Source: DASYLJ01 sp964404165 (lineage in GTDB: Bacteria; Desulfobacterota; Binatia; DP-6). Taken from it: a DNA stretch of 64,000 bases. The number at the start of each line of letters is the position of its first letter. Position 1 is the stretch's first letter. This document shows, in pieces, positions 18,265 to 27,291 of the stretch. Made by a program: the position numbers and the translations under genes. The notes beneath the pieces were generated by a model. The model was given only the letters and a program-made list of their open reading frames with translations, was not told the DNA's origin and ran no database searches. Where the stretch lies: contig CAYOIZ010000036.1 in the NCBI GenBank assembly GCA_964404165.1, positions 1-64,000 on the forward strand, read 5' to 3'.

Positions 18265-20424
18265 ATGATCCAGCGCGCGACGACGAACCTGCTTCTGATG
18301 GCCGCGGCACTGATCGTCTGGTCGTGTCCCACGGCCGAGGCCGCCGGTGCACGGGCGCGGAGTCGGGCCAGCGACGACCCGCCGAACATCCTGTTCGTCA
18401 TCATGGACGACGTCGGCATCGACCAGATGCGGTCCTTCGGCTACGGCGGCACCACGCCGCCGAGCACACCGAGCATCGATCAGCTCGCGCAGCGCGGCGT
18501 CCGCTTCCGCAACACCTGGGCGATGCCCGCCTGCACGACGAGCCGGGCGGTCATCTTCGACGGCCGCTTCCCACTGCGCACCAACGTCTACGGGGCGCTC
18601 GGTCCGAACGATCTCGCGAACTCGATGGTGAACCCCTTCGAGATGACGACGCCGCGCGTGCTCGCCGAGCGCGGCTACCACAGCGCGCTCTTCGGGAAGT
18701 TCCATCTCGGCCTGCAGGGGAACAACCCCGCGGGCCTCGCGATGCCGCACAACCTCGGGTGGGACCATTTCGCCGGCTGGCTCGACGACACCGGCGATCC
18801 GTCGTCCATCGACACGACGGCCGGCGGCGTGGCCGCGCCCGGCACCTGGTCGTGCGGATTCGTGCCCGGCGCGTCCGCCGGCGGCGCCGACTCCGGCGCC
18901 TGCTACATGCCGGACGGGAGCTGCGGGCCGCTCACCGGCAAGGGTTCGATTCCGCCCGGCCGCATCTGCCGCGACCGCGGCGGCATCCTGGATCCGAACT
19001 CGATCTGCCAGTCGCCGCCACCCGCCTACGTCGACTTCGGCATCCTGAGCGGCCACTACGTGTCGCCGTACGTCGTCAACCGCGAGGACGGCGTCGTCGA
19101 GGAGCCGCCGCTCACCGATTCCCGACCGCGTCGCTTCCGCGCCACCGCCGCGGTCGACGATGCGATCGCCTGGATCAACGGCCGCCCGGAGGGCCGTCCC
19201 TGGATGGCGACGGTGTCGTTCGCCTCGGCGCACACGCCCGTCATGCAACCCCCCGTCGACGAGGCGAGGGCGGACCTCGACGAGGCCAGCGCGCTCGACT
19301 GCGCGAACATCGACGACCAGCGCGTGCTGACGAACCTGATGATCGAATCGCTCGACACCGAGGTCGCCCGCCTGCTGATCGACACCGGCCTGGCGCGACG
19401 GACCCGCAAGGGGCGGCTCGTCTATCGACCGAAGCGCACCAACACGATGATCATCCTCGTCGGCGACAACGGCTCGCTCGGGACGGTCGTGAAGGAGCCC
19501 TTCAACCCGAACCGCGCCAAGGGCACCGCATACCAGACGGGCGTGTGGGTGCCGCTCGTCGTCGCCGGGCCATTGGTGCGACGGCCCGATCGCGTCGTGT
19601 CGTCGATGGTGAACGTCGCCGACCTCTTCGAGCTGTTCGGCGAGATCGCCGGGCTCGACGTCCACGCGCTGGTGCCGCGGACGATCGACTCGCAGCCGAT
19701 GCTGCCCTACCTCGTGAACCCCAAGCAGCCGAGCATCCGGCGCTCGAACTTCACCCAGGTCGGATTGAACAGCCAGGCCAACGGCACGGTGAATGGCCCG
19801 TGCACGATCACGGTCACCTGCACGCAGATCCCGGTGTCGAAGAGCGTCTGCGAGGACAACAACGGCGTCTGGTGGGGCGTCGGCGCCGACGACCCGGAGA
19901 CGGCCGGCGCGGGCGGGCTCGAGCGCTGCTGCGACGTGAACGCCTACCGCATCGCGCAGGGGGCCCCACCCTTCATGATCGCGCCCGACTTCTCGCTCGC
20001 CATCCGCAACGACACCCACAAGCTCGTGCAGAACATCTCGATGCTTTACGGGTCGCAGGACGATCCGTGCGTCGAGACGGTCGAGACCGAGCTCTACGAG
20101 ATCGACGAGGCGGTGCCGATTCCGTTGCTCGACAACGTCCTGAAGGCGCTGCCGCTCGACGCGCTCACCCCCGTGCAGCAGGCGAGCTACGACGCACTGT
20201 CGGCCGAGCTCGCGGCGCTTCTGCAGTCGGCACCGGCGTGCGAGGGCGACGGCAACATCGACGGCGTCGTCGACTCGACCGACCTCGGCATCTGGGCGTT
20301 CTACGGCGAGTCCTGGGGGCTCTCGAGCGTCTACGACATCGACGAGAACGGGCTCACGAACACCGACGACCGCACGCTCGTCGCGGATCACCTGGGGGCG
20401 TGTCCGAGCGTGGTCACGCCGTAG
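18265..20424 (+). CDS. Exported sulfatase family protein with C-terminal dockerin-like repeat
   Basis: A 719-residue protein of the alkaline phosphatase/sulfatase fold. A signal peptide covers about residues 1-26 (cleavage near AEA). Metal ligands are DD at 48-49 in NILFVIMDDVG and GDNGS near residue 400. The expected formylglycine site reads CTTSR at residues 90-94; the usual core is CxPxR, so Thr replaces Pro. Residues about 658-715 hold two EF-hand-like repeats (GDGNIDGVVDSTDLGIW and YDIDENGLTNTDDRTLVADH), a dockerin type I pattern. It should hydrolyse sulfate (or phosphate/phosphonate) esters outside the cytoplasm. It sits 66 bases after the thioesterase part with a good AGGAG-like signal; a pathway link is unproven. 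Confidence 0.85.
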   Translation: MIQRATTNLLLMAAALIVWSCPTAEAAGARARSRASDDPPNILFVIMDDVGIDQMRSFGYGGTTPPSTPSIDQLAQRGVRFRNTWAMPACTTSRAVIFDGRFPLRTNVYGALGPNDLANSMVNPFEMTTPRVLAERGYHSALFGKFHLGLQGNNPAGLAMPHNLGWDHFAGWLDDTGDPSSIDTTAGGVAAPGTWSCGFVPGASAGGADSGACYMPDGSCGPLTGKGSIPPGRICRDRGGILDPNSICQSPPPAYVDFGILSGHYVSPYVVNREDGVVEEPPLTDSRPRRFRATAAVDDAIAWINGRPEGRPWMATVSFASAHTPVMQPPVDEARADLDEASALDCANIDDQRVLTNLMIESLDTEVARLLIDTGLARRTRKGRLVYRPKRTNTMIILVGDNGSLGTVVKEPFNPNRAKGTAYQTGVWVPLVVAGPLVRRPDRVVSSMVNVADLFELFGEIAGLDVHALVPRTIDSQPMLPYLVNPKQPSIRRSNFTQVGLNSQANGTVNGPCTITVTCTQIPVSKSVCEDNNGVWWGVGADDPETAGAGGLERCCDVNAYRIAQGAPPFMIAPDFSLAIRNDTHKLVQNISMLYGSQDDPCVETVETELYEIDEAVPIPLLDNVLKALPLDALTPVQQASYDALSAELAALLQSAPACEGDGNIDGVVDSTDLGIWAFYGESWGLSSVYDIDENGLTNTDDRTLVADHLGACPSVVTP

Positions 20425-20485
20425 CACCGGTCGGCGTCGAGCGGACCCGGATTGCTTCAAGCCGGGCGCCCGCTACGGGTGGCGC

Positions 20486-21664
20486 ATGAAGGACGTCGCC
20501 GTCGTCGCCTATTGCCGCACCGGGATCGCGCGCGCGGTGCGCGGTGCGCTCAACCAGACCCACGGCATCCCGATGACCGCCCACGTGCTGCGGCAGGCGG
20601 TGACGCGCGCCGGCATCGATGCGGCCGAGGTCGAGGACGTGGTCGTCGGCTGCGGCCTGCCCGAGGGCGCCACCGGCCACAACGTCGCGCGCAACGCGGC
20701 GCTCGACGCCGGCTTCGGCGACGGGGTGCCGGGCATGACCGTCAATCGCTATTGCGGCTCGGGGCTCAGCGCGGCGTCGATCGCCGCCAACCGCATCGCC
20801 ACCGGCGAGGCCACGGTGACGATCGCCGCCGGCGTCGAGAGCATCAGCCTGGTGCAGTTCAGCCTCAACATGAACGGCTTCTTCTACGCACCGCTGCAGT
20901 CACGCATGCCGGCGGTGTGGTGGACGATGAACCAGACCGCCGACTTCGTCGCGAAGAAGTACGGCATCAGCCGGGAGGCGCAGGACGCCTACGTCGTACG
21001 GAGCCAGCAGCGCGTCGCCGCGGCGACGGCGGCCGGCAAGTTCGCCGAGGAGATCGTGCCGTTCACCACCACGATGCAGGTGACCGACAAGGGCACCGGC
21101 GCCACCCACGACCAGGCGGTGACCCTCGACCGCGACGAGGGCCCCCGCCCCGACACCACGCTCGAGGGCCTCGCCAGGCTGAAGCCGGTCTACCCCGGCG
21201 GCACCACCACCGCGGGCAACGCGTCGCAGCTGTCCGACGGCGCCGCGGCCGTGGTCATGATGGACGCCGATCAGGCGTCGAAGCGCGGGGTCCCGATCCT
21301 CGGCCTGTTCCGCGGCATGCAGCTGGCGGCGGTCGCGCCGGAAGAGATGAGCATCGCGATCGCCCCGGCGATCCGGAAGGTCGTCGCGCACCACGGCGTC
21401 GCGATGGCCGACGTCGACCTCTGGGAGCTCCACGAGGCGTACGCGGTCACCACGCTCTACAACCAGGCGCAGCTCGAGACGCCGTGGGAGATCACCAACG
21501 TCAACGGCGGCGCGGTGCCGCTCGGCCATCCGTACGGGATGTCGGGCATCCGCTACCTCGGTTCCACGCTGCTCGAGCTGGGGCGCCGGGGAGGCCGGCG
21601 CGCGATCGTCGGCGTCTGCACCGCGGGCGGGATGTCGACGGCGGCGTACCTCGAACGGGTCTGA
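20486..21664 (+). CDS. Thiolase family acetyl-CoA acyltransferase
   Basis: A 392-residue type II thiolase that condenses or cleaves acyl-CoA thioesters. The acylated Cys90 lies in NRYCGSGLSA, the His in NGGAVPLGHPYGMSG, and the second Cys in GVCTAGGMS. The last differs slightly from the common CxGGGQG, which is frequent among beta-oxidation-like thiolases of uncertain substrate. N-terminal VAVVAYCRTGIARA and VVVGCGLPEGATGHNVAR are typical. It is likely cytoplasmic, in fatty acid or aromatic acid degradation or acetoacetyl-CoA metabolism. It stands alone and ends directly against the convergent HpnB-like gene with no spacer. Confidence 0.9.
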   Translation: MKDVAVVAYCRTGIARAVRGALNQTHGIPMTAHVLRQAVTRAGIDAAEVEDVVVGCGLPEGATGHNVARNAALDAGFGDGVPGMTVNRYCGSGLSAASIAANRIATGEATVTIAAGVESISLVQFSLNMNGFFYAPLQSRMPAVWWTMNQTADFVAKKYGISREAQDAYVVRSQQRVAAATAAGKFAEEIVPFTTTMQVTDKGTGATHDQAVTLDRDEGPRPDTTLEGLARLKPVYPGGTTTAGNASQLSDGAAAVVMMDADQASKRGVPILGLFRGMQLAAVAPEEMSIAIAPAIRKVVAHHGVAMADVDLWELHEAYAVTTLYNQAQLETPWEITNVNGGAVPLGHPYGMSGIRYLGSTLLELGRRGGRRAIVGVCTAGGMSTAAYLERV

Positions 21665-22828
21665 TCAGGCGTCGAGGCGCTGCTCGCCCACCGACACCGG
21701 CGCGCCGTACGCGCGCCCCTTCCACGCCGCCCCCGCGCCACGATGGTGCCGCCACGCCGACGAGATCGTCATGGCGGTGTAGAGCCCGGCCGACACCGGC
21801 AGCGCGAACGCCCAGCCCGGCGCGCAGCCGAGCCAGCGCACCATCGGCATGTACGTCCGCACCATCGCCGCGTAGGCGACGAGCCCGCAGAGCAGCACCG
21901 GCCCGGTGCCGAAGACCATCGCGGCGACGGGGACGAAGAACACGTACGCGAGGCCCAGCACGCAGCCCGTCACGATGAGGAGACTGTGCCGCAGCTGCGT
22001 GTACGCGCTGCGCGCCACCATGTCCCAGATGGCGCCGAGCGTGGGGTAGCCGCGCGTCGAGTTCACGCCCGCGTCGTAGCCGAGCCAGAGCCTGCCGCCG
22101 GCGTCCTTGCAGGCACGTGCCAGCGAGCAGTCGTCGATGACGGCGTTCCAGATCGCCCGCATGCCGCCGATGCGCTCGAGCAGCTCGCGCCGCACCAACA
22201 CGCAGCCGCCCGCGGCGCCGGCCGTGGCGTGCCGATCGTCGGCGGTCTCGGCGAACGAGTAGAGGCCGGCGAAGAAGTACGTGAACGCGGGGATCAGCAG
22301 CTTCTCGAAGACGGTGGCGCAGCGCAGCCGCGCCATGACCGATACGACGTCGCGCCGACGGCCGCGCGCGGTACCGATGAGGCGTTCGAGGACCCGCGGC
22401 GCGTGATGGATGTCGGCGTCGGTGAGCCACACCCATGCGGCGCCGCGTGCGATGGCGTGCTGCACGCCCTGGTGCTGCGCCCAGACCTTGCCGGTCCACC
22501 CCGGCGGCAGGTCGGGCGCCGCGAGCACCGTGAGCCGATCCGACGCGCCCGCATCGGCCGCGATGCGACGAGCCGTGTCGGCGGTGCCGTCGTCGGAGTG
22601 GTCGTCGACGAGGACGACGTGCAGGTCGGGGTACTCCTGCCCGAGCAGCGCGCCCAGGGTGCGCGGCAGCTCGGCGGCCTCGTTGCGCGCCGGCACGACG
22701 GCCACGACCGATTCCCCCATGCCGAGATGCGGCGGCGTCGCCTCGAGACGGGGCGCGATGCGCCAGCGTCCGCCGAACACCGCGTAGCCACCCCACACGG
22801 CCACCAGCAGCCAGACCAGATACGTCAT
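21665..22828 (-). CDS. hpnB: Membrane glycosyltransferase family 2, HpnB-like (hopanoid-associated)
   Basis: A 387-residue protein with one N-terminal membrane helix, a GT2 domain and three or four C-terminal membrane helices. GT2 motifs are VVPARNEAAELP, VVLVDDHSDDGTAD, WLTDADIHHAP (DxD) and VIDDCSLARACK. The segment PPGWTGKVWAQHQGV and the helix arrangement fit hopene-associated HpnB rather than generic GT2. HpnB is thought to modify hopanoids or lie in hopanoid loci. No squalene-hopene cyclase is in the window, so the role remains inferred. The start is ATG 22828; the gene is monocistronic and convergent with the thiolase. Confidence 0.78.
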   Translation of the reverse strand: MTYLVWLLVAVWGGYAVFGGRWRIAPRLEATPPHLGMGESVVAVVPARNEAAELPRTLGALLGQEYPDLHVVLVDDHSDDGTADTARRIAADAGASDRLTVLAAPDLPPGWTGKVWAQHQGVQHAIARGAAWVWLTDADIHHAPRVLERLIGTARGRRRDVVSVMARLRCATVFEKLLIPAFTYFFAGLYSFAETADDRHATAGAAGGCVLVRRELLERIGGMRAIWNAVIDDCSLARACKDAGGRLWLGYDAGVNSTRGYPTLGAIWDMVARSAYTQLRHSLLIVTGCVLGLAYVFFVPVAAMVFGTGPVLLCGLVAYAAMVRTYMPMVRWLGCAPGWAFALPVSAGLYTAMTISSAWRHHRGAGAAWKGRAYGAPVSVGEQRLDA

Positions 22829-22893
22829 GGGACCCGCCGCTTCTGGCAGAGCGGATGGGCAAAGGAAAGGCCGCTCCGCTATGGTGCGGCGCG

Positions 22894-24057
22894 ATGAGCG
22901 CCACCGATCCCCGCCCGCTCGCCGGCATCACCGTCGTCGATCTGACGCGCGTCCTGGCCGGCCCGTACTGCACGCTCGTGCTCGCCAATCTCGGCGCGCG
23001 CGTCATCAAGGTCGAGCGACCGCCCGACGGCGACGACGCGCGCGGCATCGGGCCCTTCGTCGGCGGCCGCAGCCTGTACTTCTCGGCGCTGAACCACGGC
23101 AAGGAGTCGATCGCGCTCGACCTGCACGACGCCGCCGACCGCGCCACGTTCGAGGCGCTCCTCGATCGCGCCGACGTGCTGGTGGAGAACTTCCGTCCCG
23201 GCGTGATGGCGCGTCTCGGCTACGACTGGGCGCGCGTGCATCCGCGCTGGCCGACGCTCATCTACGCCGCAGTGTCGGGCTTCGGGCAGACGGGGCCGCT
23301 GCACGAGCGACCGGCGTTCGACATGGTGGTGCAGGCGATGGGCGGCATCCTGAGCCTGACCGGCTATCCCGACGCGCCGCCGGCGCGTGTCGGCGTGTCG
23401 ATCGGTGACATCGCGGCGGGGCTCTTCCTCACCGTCGGCATCGCCGCGTCGCTGCTGAAGCGGCGCGACACCGGCGCCGGCACCATGATCGACGTCGCCA
23501 TGCTCGACTGTCAGCTCGCCATCCTCGAGAACGCGCTCACCACCCACCTCGTGACCGGTGCGGTGCCGGGGCGGCTCGGCACGCGGCATCCGAACATCGC
23601 GCCGTTCCAGGCGTTCGAGGCGAGCGATGGCCAGCTGGTCGTCATCTGCGCCGGGCACGACCAGCAGTTCCACACGCTGTGCGCGACGATCGGCCGTCCC
23701 GAGCTGGCCGCCGACGCGCGCTTCCTCACGACGGAGACACGCCGCCAGCACGTCGACGCGCTCGCCGCCGTCGTCGGCGAGGCGCTGCGCACGCGTCCCG
23801 CCGCCGAGTGGCTCGCGGTGCTCGAGCGCGACGGCATCCCGTGCGCGCCGGTGCACGGCGTCCCCGAGGCGGTGCGCCAGCCGCAGGCCGTCGCGCGTGA
23901 GATGGTGGTGAGCATGCCCGACCCGGCCATCGGCACGCTCTGGGTCGCGGGCAACCCGATCAAGCTCGACGGCGTCACCGAGCCGCTCGTGCGGCGCGCG
24001 CCGCCCGCGCTCGACGCCGATCGTCCCACCATCCTCGACTGGCTGCGGGAGCGCTGA
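22894..24057 (+). CDS. Class III CoA-transferase (CaiB/BaiF family)
   Basis: A 387-residue cytoplasmic enzyme that moves CoA between carboxylic acids. The N-terminus LAGITVVDLTRVLAGPYCT, followed by LGARVIKVERPPDGDDAR and LVENFRPGVMARLGYDW, is diagnostic. The catalytic Asp, which forms the aspartyl anhydride, is in AFDMVVQAMGG (about residue 150). The HPNIAPFQAFEASDGQLVV and PCAPVHGV segments complete the fold. Substrate acids cannot be inferred. The start ATG 22894 matches the family; an earlier ATG at 22855 adds 13 unlikely residues. The stop overlaps the next start as TGATG, so the exonuclease gene is coupled to it. Confidence 0.9.
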   Translation: MSATDPRPLAGITVVDLTRVLAGPYCTLVLANLGARVIKVERPPDGDDARGIGPFVGGRSLYFSALNHGKESIALDLHDAADRATFEALLDRADVLVENFRPGVMARLGYDWARVHPRWPTLIYAAVSGFGQTGPLHERPAFDMVVQAMGGILSLTGYPDAPPARVGVSIGDIAAGLFLTVGIAASLLKRRDTGAGTMIDVAMLDCQLAILENALTTHLVTGAVPGRLGTRHPNIAPFQAFEASDGQLVVICAGHDQQFHTLCATIGRPELAADARFLTTETRRQHVDALAAVVGEALRTRPAAEWLAVLERDGIPCAPVHGVPEAVRQPQAVAREMVVSMPDPAIGTLWVAGNPIKLDGVTEPLVRRAPPALDADRPTILDWLRER

Positions 24058-24908
24058 TGCTGCTCCTCGTCGACTATTCGAGCCTGCTCTACCGCGCCTT
24101 CCACTCGGTGCCCGACACCGTGGCGACGCACGCCGTCTACGGGTTCCTCAACATGCTGGCGCGGCTCGTGACCGATCGTCGTCCCAGCGCCATCGGCATC
24201 GCCGTCGACGACGACTGGCGTCCGGCGTTCCGCACGGACGTGCTGCCCACCTACAAGGCGCAGCGCGTGGCCGAGGAAGGCGACGAGGATCTCGTCGGGC
24301 CGCAGGAGGCGATCGGTCGCGACGTGCTGCGCGCAATGGGCATCGCGGTGGTGGGCGCGGACGGCTACGAGGCGGAGGACGTCATCGCCACGCTCGCCGC
24401 CCGCACGACGGATCGCGTGGAGATCGTCTCCGGCGATCGCGACCTGTTCGCGCTGGTGCGCGATCCGGACGTGTCGGTGCTCTATCCCGTGAGCGGCGTC
24501 AGCACACTGACGGAGGTGAACGAGGCGGAGATCACGCGGCGCTACGGCATTCCGGGACGCGGCTACGCCGACTACGCCATCCTGCGCGGGGATCCGAGCG
24601 ACAACCTGCCGGGCGTGCCCGGCATCGGCGAGAAGACGGCGTCGAAGCTGATCGCGCAGTACGGCTCGCTGGAGGGCCTCCTGGCGGCGACCGACGTGGC
24701 GCCGGCGGTCGCACGCAAGCTCGAGGCGGCGCGGGACTATCTCGCGGCGGCGCGGAGCGTGGTGCCGCCGGTGGCGACGGTGCCGCTCGACGACGTCGAC
24801 ATGACGATCCCGAGGACGGCGGCCCATCCGCGTACGCTCGCAACGCTGGCAACGAAGCACGCGCTCGAGACGCCGATCGGGCGATTGCAGAAGGCGCTGG
24901 CGGACTAG
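24057..24908 (+). CDS. 5'-3' exonuclease / FEN-like nuclease (Pol I N-terminal type)
   Basis: A 283-residue stand-alone 5' nuclease homologous to the N-terminal domain of DNA polymerase I. It shows LLLVDYSSLLYRAFHS, the acidic cluster DGYEAEDVIATLA, SGDRDLFALV, and a helix-hairpin-helix GDPSDNLPGVPGIGEKTASKLI. All key Asp and Glu metal ligands appear present. Such proteins remove 5' flaps or RNA primers in DNA replication and repair. It is translationally coupled to the CoA-transferase gene (TGATG), which is probably a chance of dense packing. The end overlaps the convergent hemin factor gene by 4 bases. Confidence 0.92.
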   Translation: MLLLVDYSSLLYRAFHSVPDTVATHAVYGFLNMLARLVTDRRPSAIGIAVDDDWRPAFRTDVLPTYKAQRVAEEGDEDLVGPQEAIGRDVLRAMGIAVVGADGYEAEDVIATLAARTTDRVEIVSGDRDLFALVRDPDVSVLYPVSGVSTLTEVNEAEITRRYGIPGRGYADYAILRGDPSDNLPGVPGIGEKTASKLIAQYGSLEGLLAATDVAPAVARKLEAARDYLAAARSVVPPVATVPLDDVDMTIPRTAAHPRTLATLATKHALETPIGRLQKALAD

Positions 24909-25930
24909 GAGCCCGGGAGCGACTCGACCAGCGCGCGCCACTGCGCGCCGTCGCCCGACAGCAGCGCGATCATCCCGCCGTCGCCGTCGAACAGCTCGAG
25001 CGACGTCGAGATGCCGTCGCGCGTCGGCTTGCGCACCACCCACGCCTCCGCGATCGCGTCGGCGCGCACGTTCAGCGTGACGTCGTCGTCGAGCACGTTG
25101 AGCCACGGGCCCAGTGCGCGCGCGTTGCGCACCACGCCGCGGTGGACCTGGACGACGCTGCCGTTGCCCGCGAGGACGACGACGGGCAACGCCTCGCTCG
25201 CCGCGCGCTCGAGCACGAGGCGCAGGCTCCACAGCGCGACGCGCTCGGCGCGTGACGCGCCGGCGAGCCGCAACGCCTGCGTGCGACGGAGCCCGAAACG
25301 CCGCAGCAGGGTCTGGAACTCGCTGGTGTCTCGCATGGCGTCCCACGTCGCGCGCAGGCCGTACAGGTCGACGTCGGCGTCGGCGGTGACGACGGGCGGC
25401 CGGGCGCGCACCACCTCGAGCCACGGCAGCTGATCGGGGCTCGCATGGTCGGCGACGACACGCTCGAACGCCGTGACGCCGCTGCGGCGCTCGACCACCA
25501 GCTCGTGGACGTGCGCGCCCCCGGCGTCGAAGAACGCGAGGCTGCGGCGCATTCCGCTCCGCGTCGACGTCCGACAGGCGAACGCGTGGCGCCAGCGCGC
25601 CGGGAAGAGCCGCAGCTCGACGCCCTCGCCGCGCACGGCGCCGTCCGGGCCGAGCGGGCCGTACACGCCGCGCGTCTCGATGACGGCGTGGGCGCCGCGC
25701 GTGATGCCGCGCACGAAGCCCAGCTCGGCCAGGCGCCCCAGCAGACGCGGCCAGTCGGTGTCGAGGCGCGTCGCGGTGTCGCCACAGTCGACGGCGACCA
25801 CCTCCGCCTCGCTCACGCCGAGGAGGCGCGCCGCATCGCGCGGCACCATGGTGGGCACGCGGCCCCGCAGGTCGTCCCACCGCTGTCTGAGAGAAGGCTG
25901 CTGCCAGTCGAACGCGGGTCCCGTGGCCAT
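24905..25930 (-). CDS. hmuS: Hemin-degrading factor (HmuS/HemS/ChuS family)
   Basis: A 341-residue cytoplasmic heme-binding protein, the usual length of this family. It has two structural repeats, one beginning near residue 20 (LRQRWDDLRGRVPTMVPRDAARLLGVSEAEVVAV) and one after about residue 180 (LRATWDAMRDTSEFQTLLRRFGLRRTQALRL). Conserved blocks include VYGPLGPDGAVRGEGVELRLF, FFDAGGAHVHELVV with the candidate heme-ligand His, and GNGSVVQVHRGVV / GPWLNVLDDDVTLNVR. The family receives imported heme and degrades or sequesters it to release iron. No heme receptor or ABC importer is adjacent, which is unusual. The start ATG 25930 was chosen over 26035 because similarity begins there. Confidence 0.88.
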   Translation of the reverse strand: MATGPAFDWQQPSLRQRWDDLRGRVPTMVPRDAARLLGVSEAEVVAVDCGDTATRLDTDWPRLLGRLAELGFVRGITRGAHAVIETRGVYGPLGPDGAVRGEGVELRLFPARWRHAFACRTSTRSGMRRSLAFFDAGGAHVHELVVERRSGVTAFERVVADHASPDQLPWLEVVRARPPVVTADADVDLYGLRATWDAMRDTSEFQTLLRRFGLRRTQALRLAGASRAERVALWSLRLVLERAASEALPVVVLAGNGSVVQVHRGVVRNARALGPWLNVLDDDVTLNVRADAIAEAWVVRKPTRDGISTSLELFDGDGGMIALLSGDGAQWRALVESLPGS

Positions 25931-26046
25931 GGGGCGGTCCGAGCAAGGCCCGGGCCAGGCGCAACGGGCCGTGCCATCACGCGACGAATGGCCGCGGCGG
26001 GCGCGGGTGACACACGAGGGCGCACACCCTGGCACACGCGCGCCCC

Positions 26047-26355
26047 GTGTGGCAGGCAGTCGGGTGCGGGGGGCCGCTCGACGTGACGCGCGACGATCGC
26101 TGGCAGAACCTGGTGACGGGAGCCTTTCATCTCGACGACGAGCTCGGGTCCGTGCGCGTTCGCGGCGCCGTCGCCCGCCGTCGCCTCGCGATGGAGTACC
26201 TCGACAGCATCCTGGAGGTCTTTCCCGCCGACCTCGATCCGGTCGAGGACTTCGAGGGCTACGCGGTCCGTCGGCTGGCGCAGTCGCTGCGGCGCGCGCT
26301 GCACGAGACGGGTGCGCCGGCGCCGACGCGGAGCACGCGGCGCAAGTCGGTGTGA
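26047..26355 (+). CDS. Hypothetical protein (102 aa)
   Basis: A short open frame with a GTG start at 26047, divergent from the hemin factor gene. The sequence WQNLVTGAFHLDDELGSVRVRG, then RRLAMEYLDSILEVFPADLDPVEDFEGYAVRRL, is amphipathic and looks like a genuine cytoplasmic alpha/beta protein with a basic C-terminal tail. No known motif is visible. It ends 18 bases before the MBL gene and may be its operon partner. The start is uncertain: the codons before WQNLV may be non-coding. Confidence 0.5.
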   Translation: MWQAVGCGGPLDVTRDDRWQNLVTGAFHLDDELGSVRVRGAVARRRLAMEYLDSILEVFPADLDPVEDFEGYAVRRLAQSLRRALHETGAPAPTRSTRRKSV

Positions 26356-26373
26356 CGATCGAAGGAGAGCCTC

Positions 26374-27108
26374 ATGCCCATCACGAATGGCGAGTCGGGG
26401 ACGCGGATCGACGAGATCGCGGACGGCATCTACCGCATCAGCACGCCGGTTCCGCCGAGCGAGTTTCCGGGCGGCTTCACGTTCAACCAGTTCCTGATCG
26501 ACGACGACGAGCCGCTGCTGTTCCACACCGGGCTGCGGCGGATGTTCCCGCTGGTGCGAGACGCCATCGCGTCGGTCCTGCCGGTGACGCGACTCCGCCA
26601 CCTGGCGTTCTCCCACGTCGAAGCGGACGAGTGCGGTGCCCTGAACGAGCTGCTCGCCGTCGCACCGGCGGCGGCGCCGCTCTGCGGTCAGGTCGCGGCG
26701 GACGTGTCCATCCGCGACGTCGCCGACCGCCCGCCGCGCGCACTCGGTGACGGCGAGGTCGTGCGCCTCGGTCGACACGAGGTCCGCTGGCTGTACACGC
26801 CGCACCTGCCGCACGCCTGGGAGTGCGGGTACCTGTTCGAGCACCGGACGGGCACCCTCTTCTGTGGCGACCTGTTCACGCAGTCGGGGCACGAGCATCC
26901 GCCGATCACGGACGGGGACATCCTGCGGCCGAGCGAGGCGATGCGGGCACAGATGGACTACTTCGCCCACGCGCCGAGCTCGCGCGCGCTCCTGGAGCGA
27001 CTCGCCGCCCTCGCGCCGACGACGCTCGCGTGCATGCACGGGGCGTCCTTCCGCGGCGACGGGGCCGCCCTGCTGCGCGCGCTCGCCGACTCGCTCGAGC
27101 CGCGCTGA
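26374..27108 (+). CDS. MBL-fold protein of the flavodiiron (ODP) type
   Basis: A 244-residue metallo-beta-lactamase fold protein. Instead of the hydrolase motif HxHxDH it has SHVEADECG, i.e. HxExD, the diiron ligand pattern of flavodiiron proteins. Further ligand candidates are the His in PHLPHAWECG, the Asp in LFCGDLFTQSG and the His in ACMHGASFRGDG. It lacks a fused flavodoxin domain, so it would resemble stand-alone oxygen-binding diiron proteins (ODP) used as O2 or redox sensors or reductase modules. An AGGAG Shine-Dalgarno sits 7 bases before ATG 26374. It lies between two heme-related genes. Confidence 0.85.
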   Translation: MPITNGESGTRIDEIADGIYRISTPVPPSEFPGGFTFNQFLIDDDEPLLFHTGLRRMFPLVRDAIASVLPVTRLRHLAFSHVEADECGALNELLAVAPAAAPLCGQVAADVSIRDVADRPPRALGDGEVVRLGRHEVRWLYTPHLPHAWECGYLFEHRTGTLFCGDLFTQSGHEHPPITDGDILRPSEAMRAQMDYFAHAPSSRALLERLAALAPTTLACMHGASFRGDGAALLRALADSLEPR

Positions 27109-27155
27109 TCCGCGGCCCGGGCATCCCGCCGTCCACCTTCCCGGACCTCGCCACG

Positions 27156-27239
27156 GGCAACTTGGCCGACGCCATCCAGGGACTGCGTCCCGACGGTCGG
27201 TTCGTGCTGATGGGCCTCGACGCGATGCTCGTGCGCTGA
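27156..27239 (+). pseudogene. Remnant of a zinc-type alcohol dehydrogenase (C-terminal scrap)
   Basis: Directly after the MBL gene, one frame reads ADAIQGLRPDGRFVLMGLDAMLVR and then stops at 27237-27239. ADAIQGLRPDGRFVLMG strongly resembles the sixth-strand region of the nucleotide-binding domain of medium-chain NAD(P)-dependent alcohol dehydrogenases. No start codon, ribosome site or other part of such a gene is present, so I interpret this as a decayed remnant in the 183-base convergent spacer. It could be a chance resemblance, as the match is only about 20 residues. Confidence 0.4.
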
Positions 27240-27291
27240 CCCCCGCAGCGTCCGGAGGCGGGCGCCGAGGACGGCAGCCAGCGTGCCTTGA

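Noticed and set aside
18187..20460. 757-codon open frame on the minus strand opposite the sulfatase
   Set aside because: It is an antisense shadow: the composition is Arg/Val/His-rich, there are no motifs, and the opposite strand has a clear sulfatase with signal peptide.
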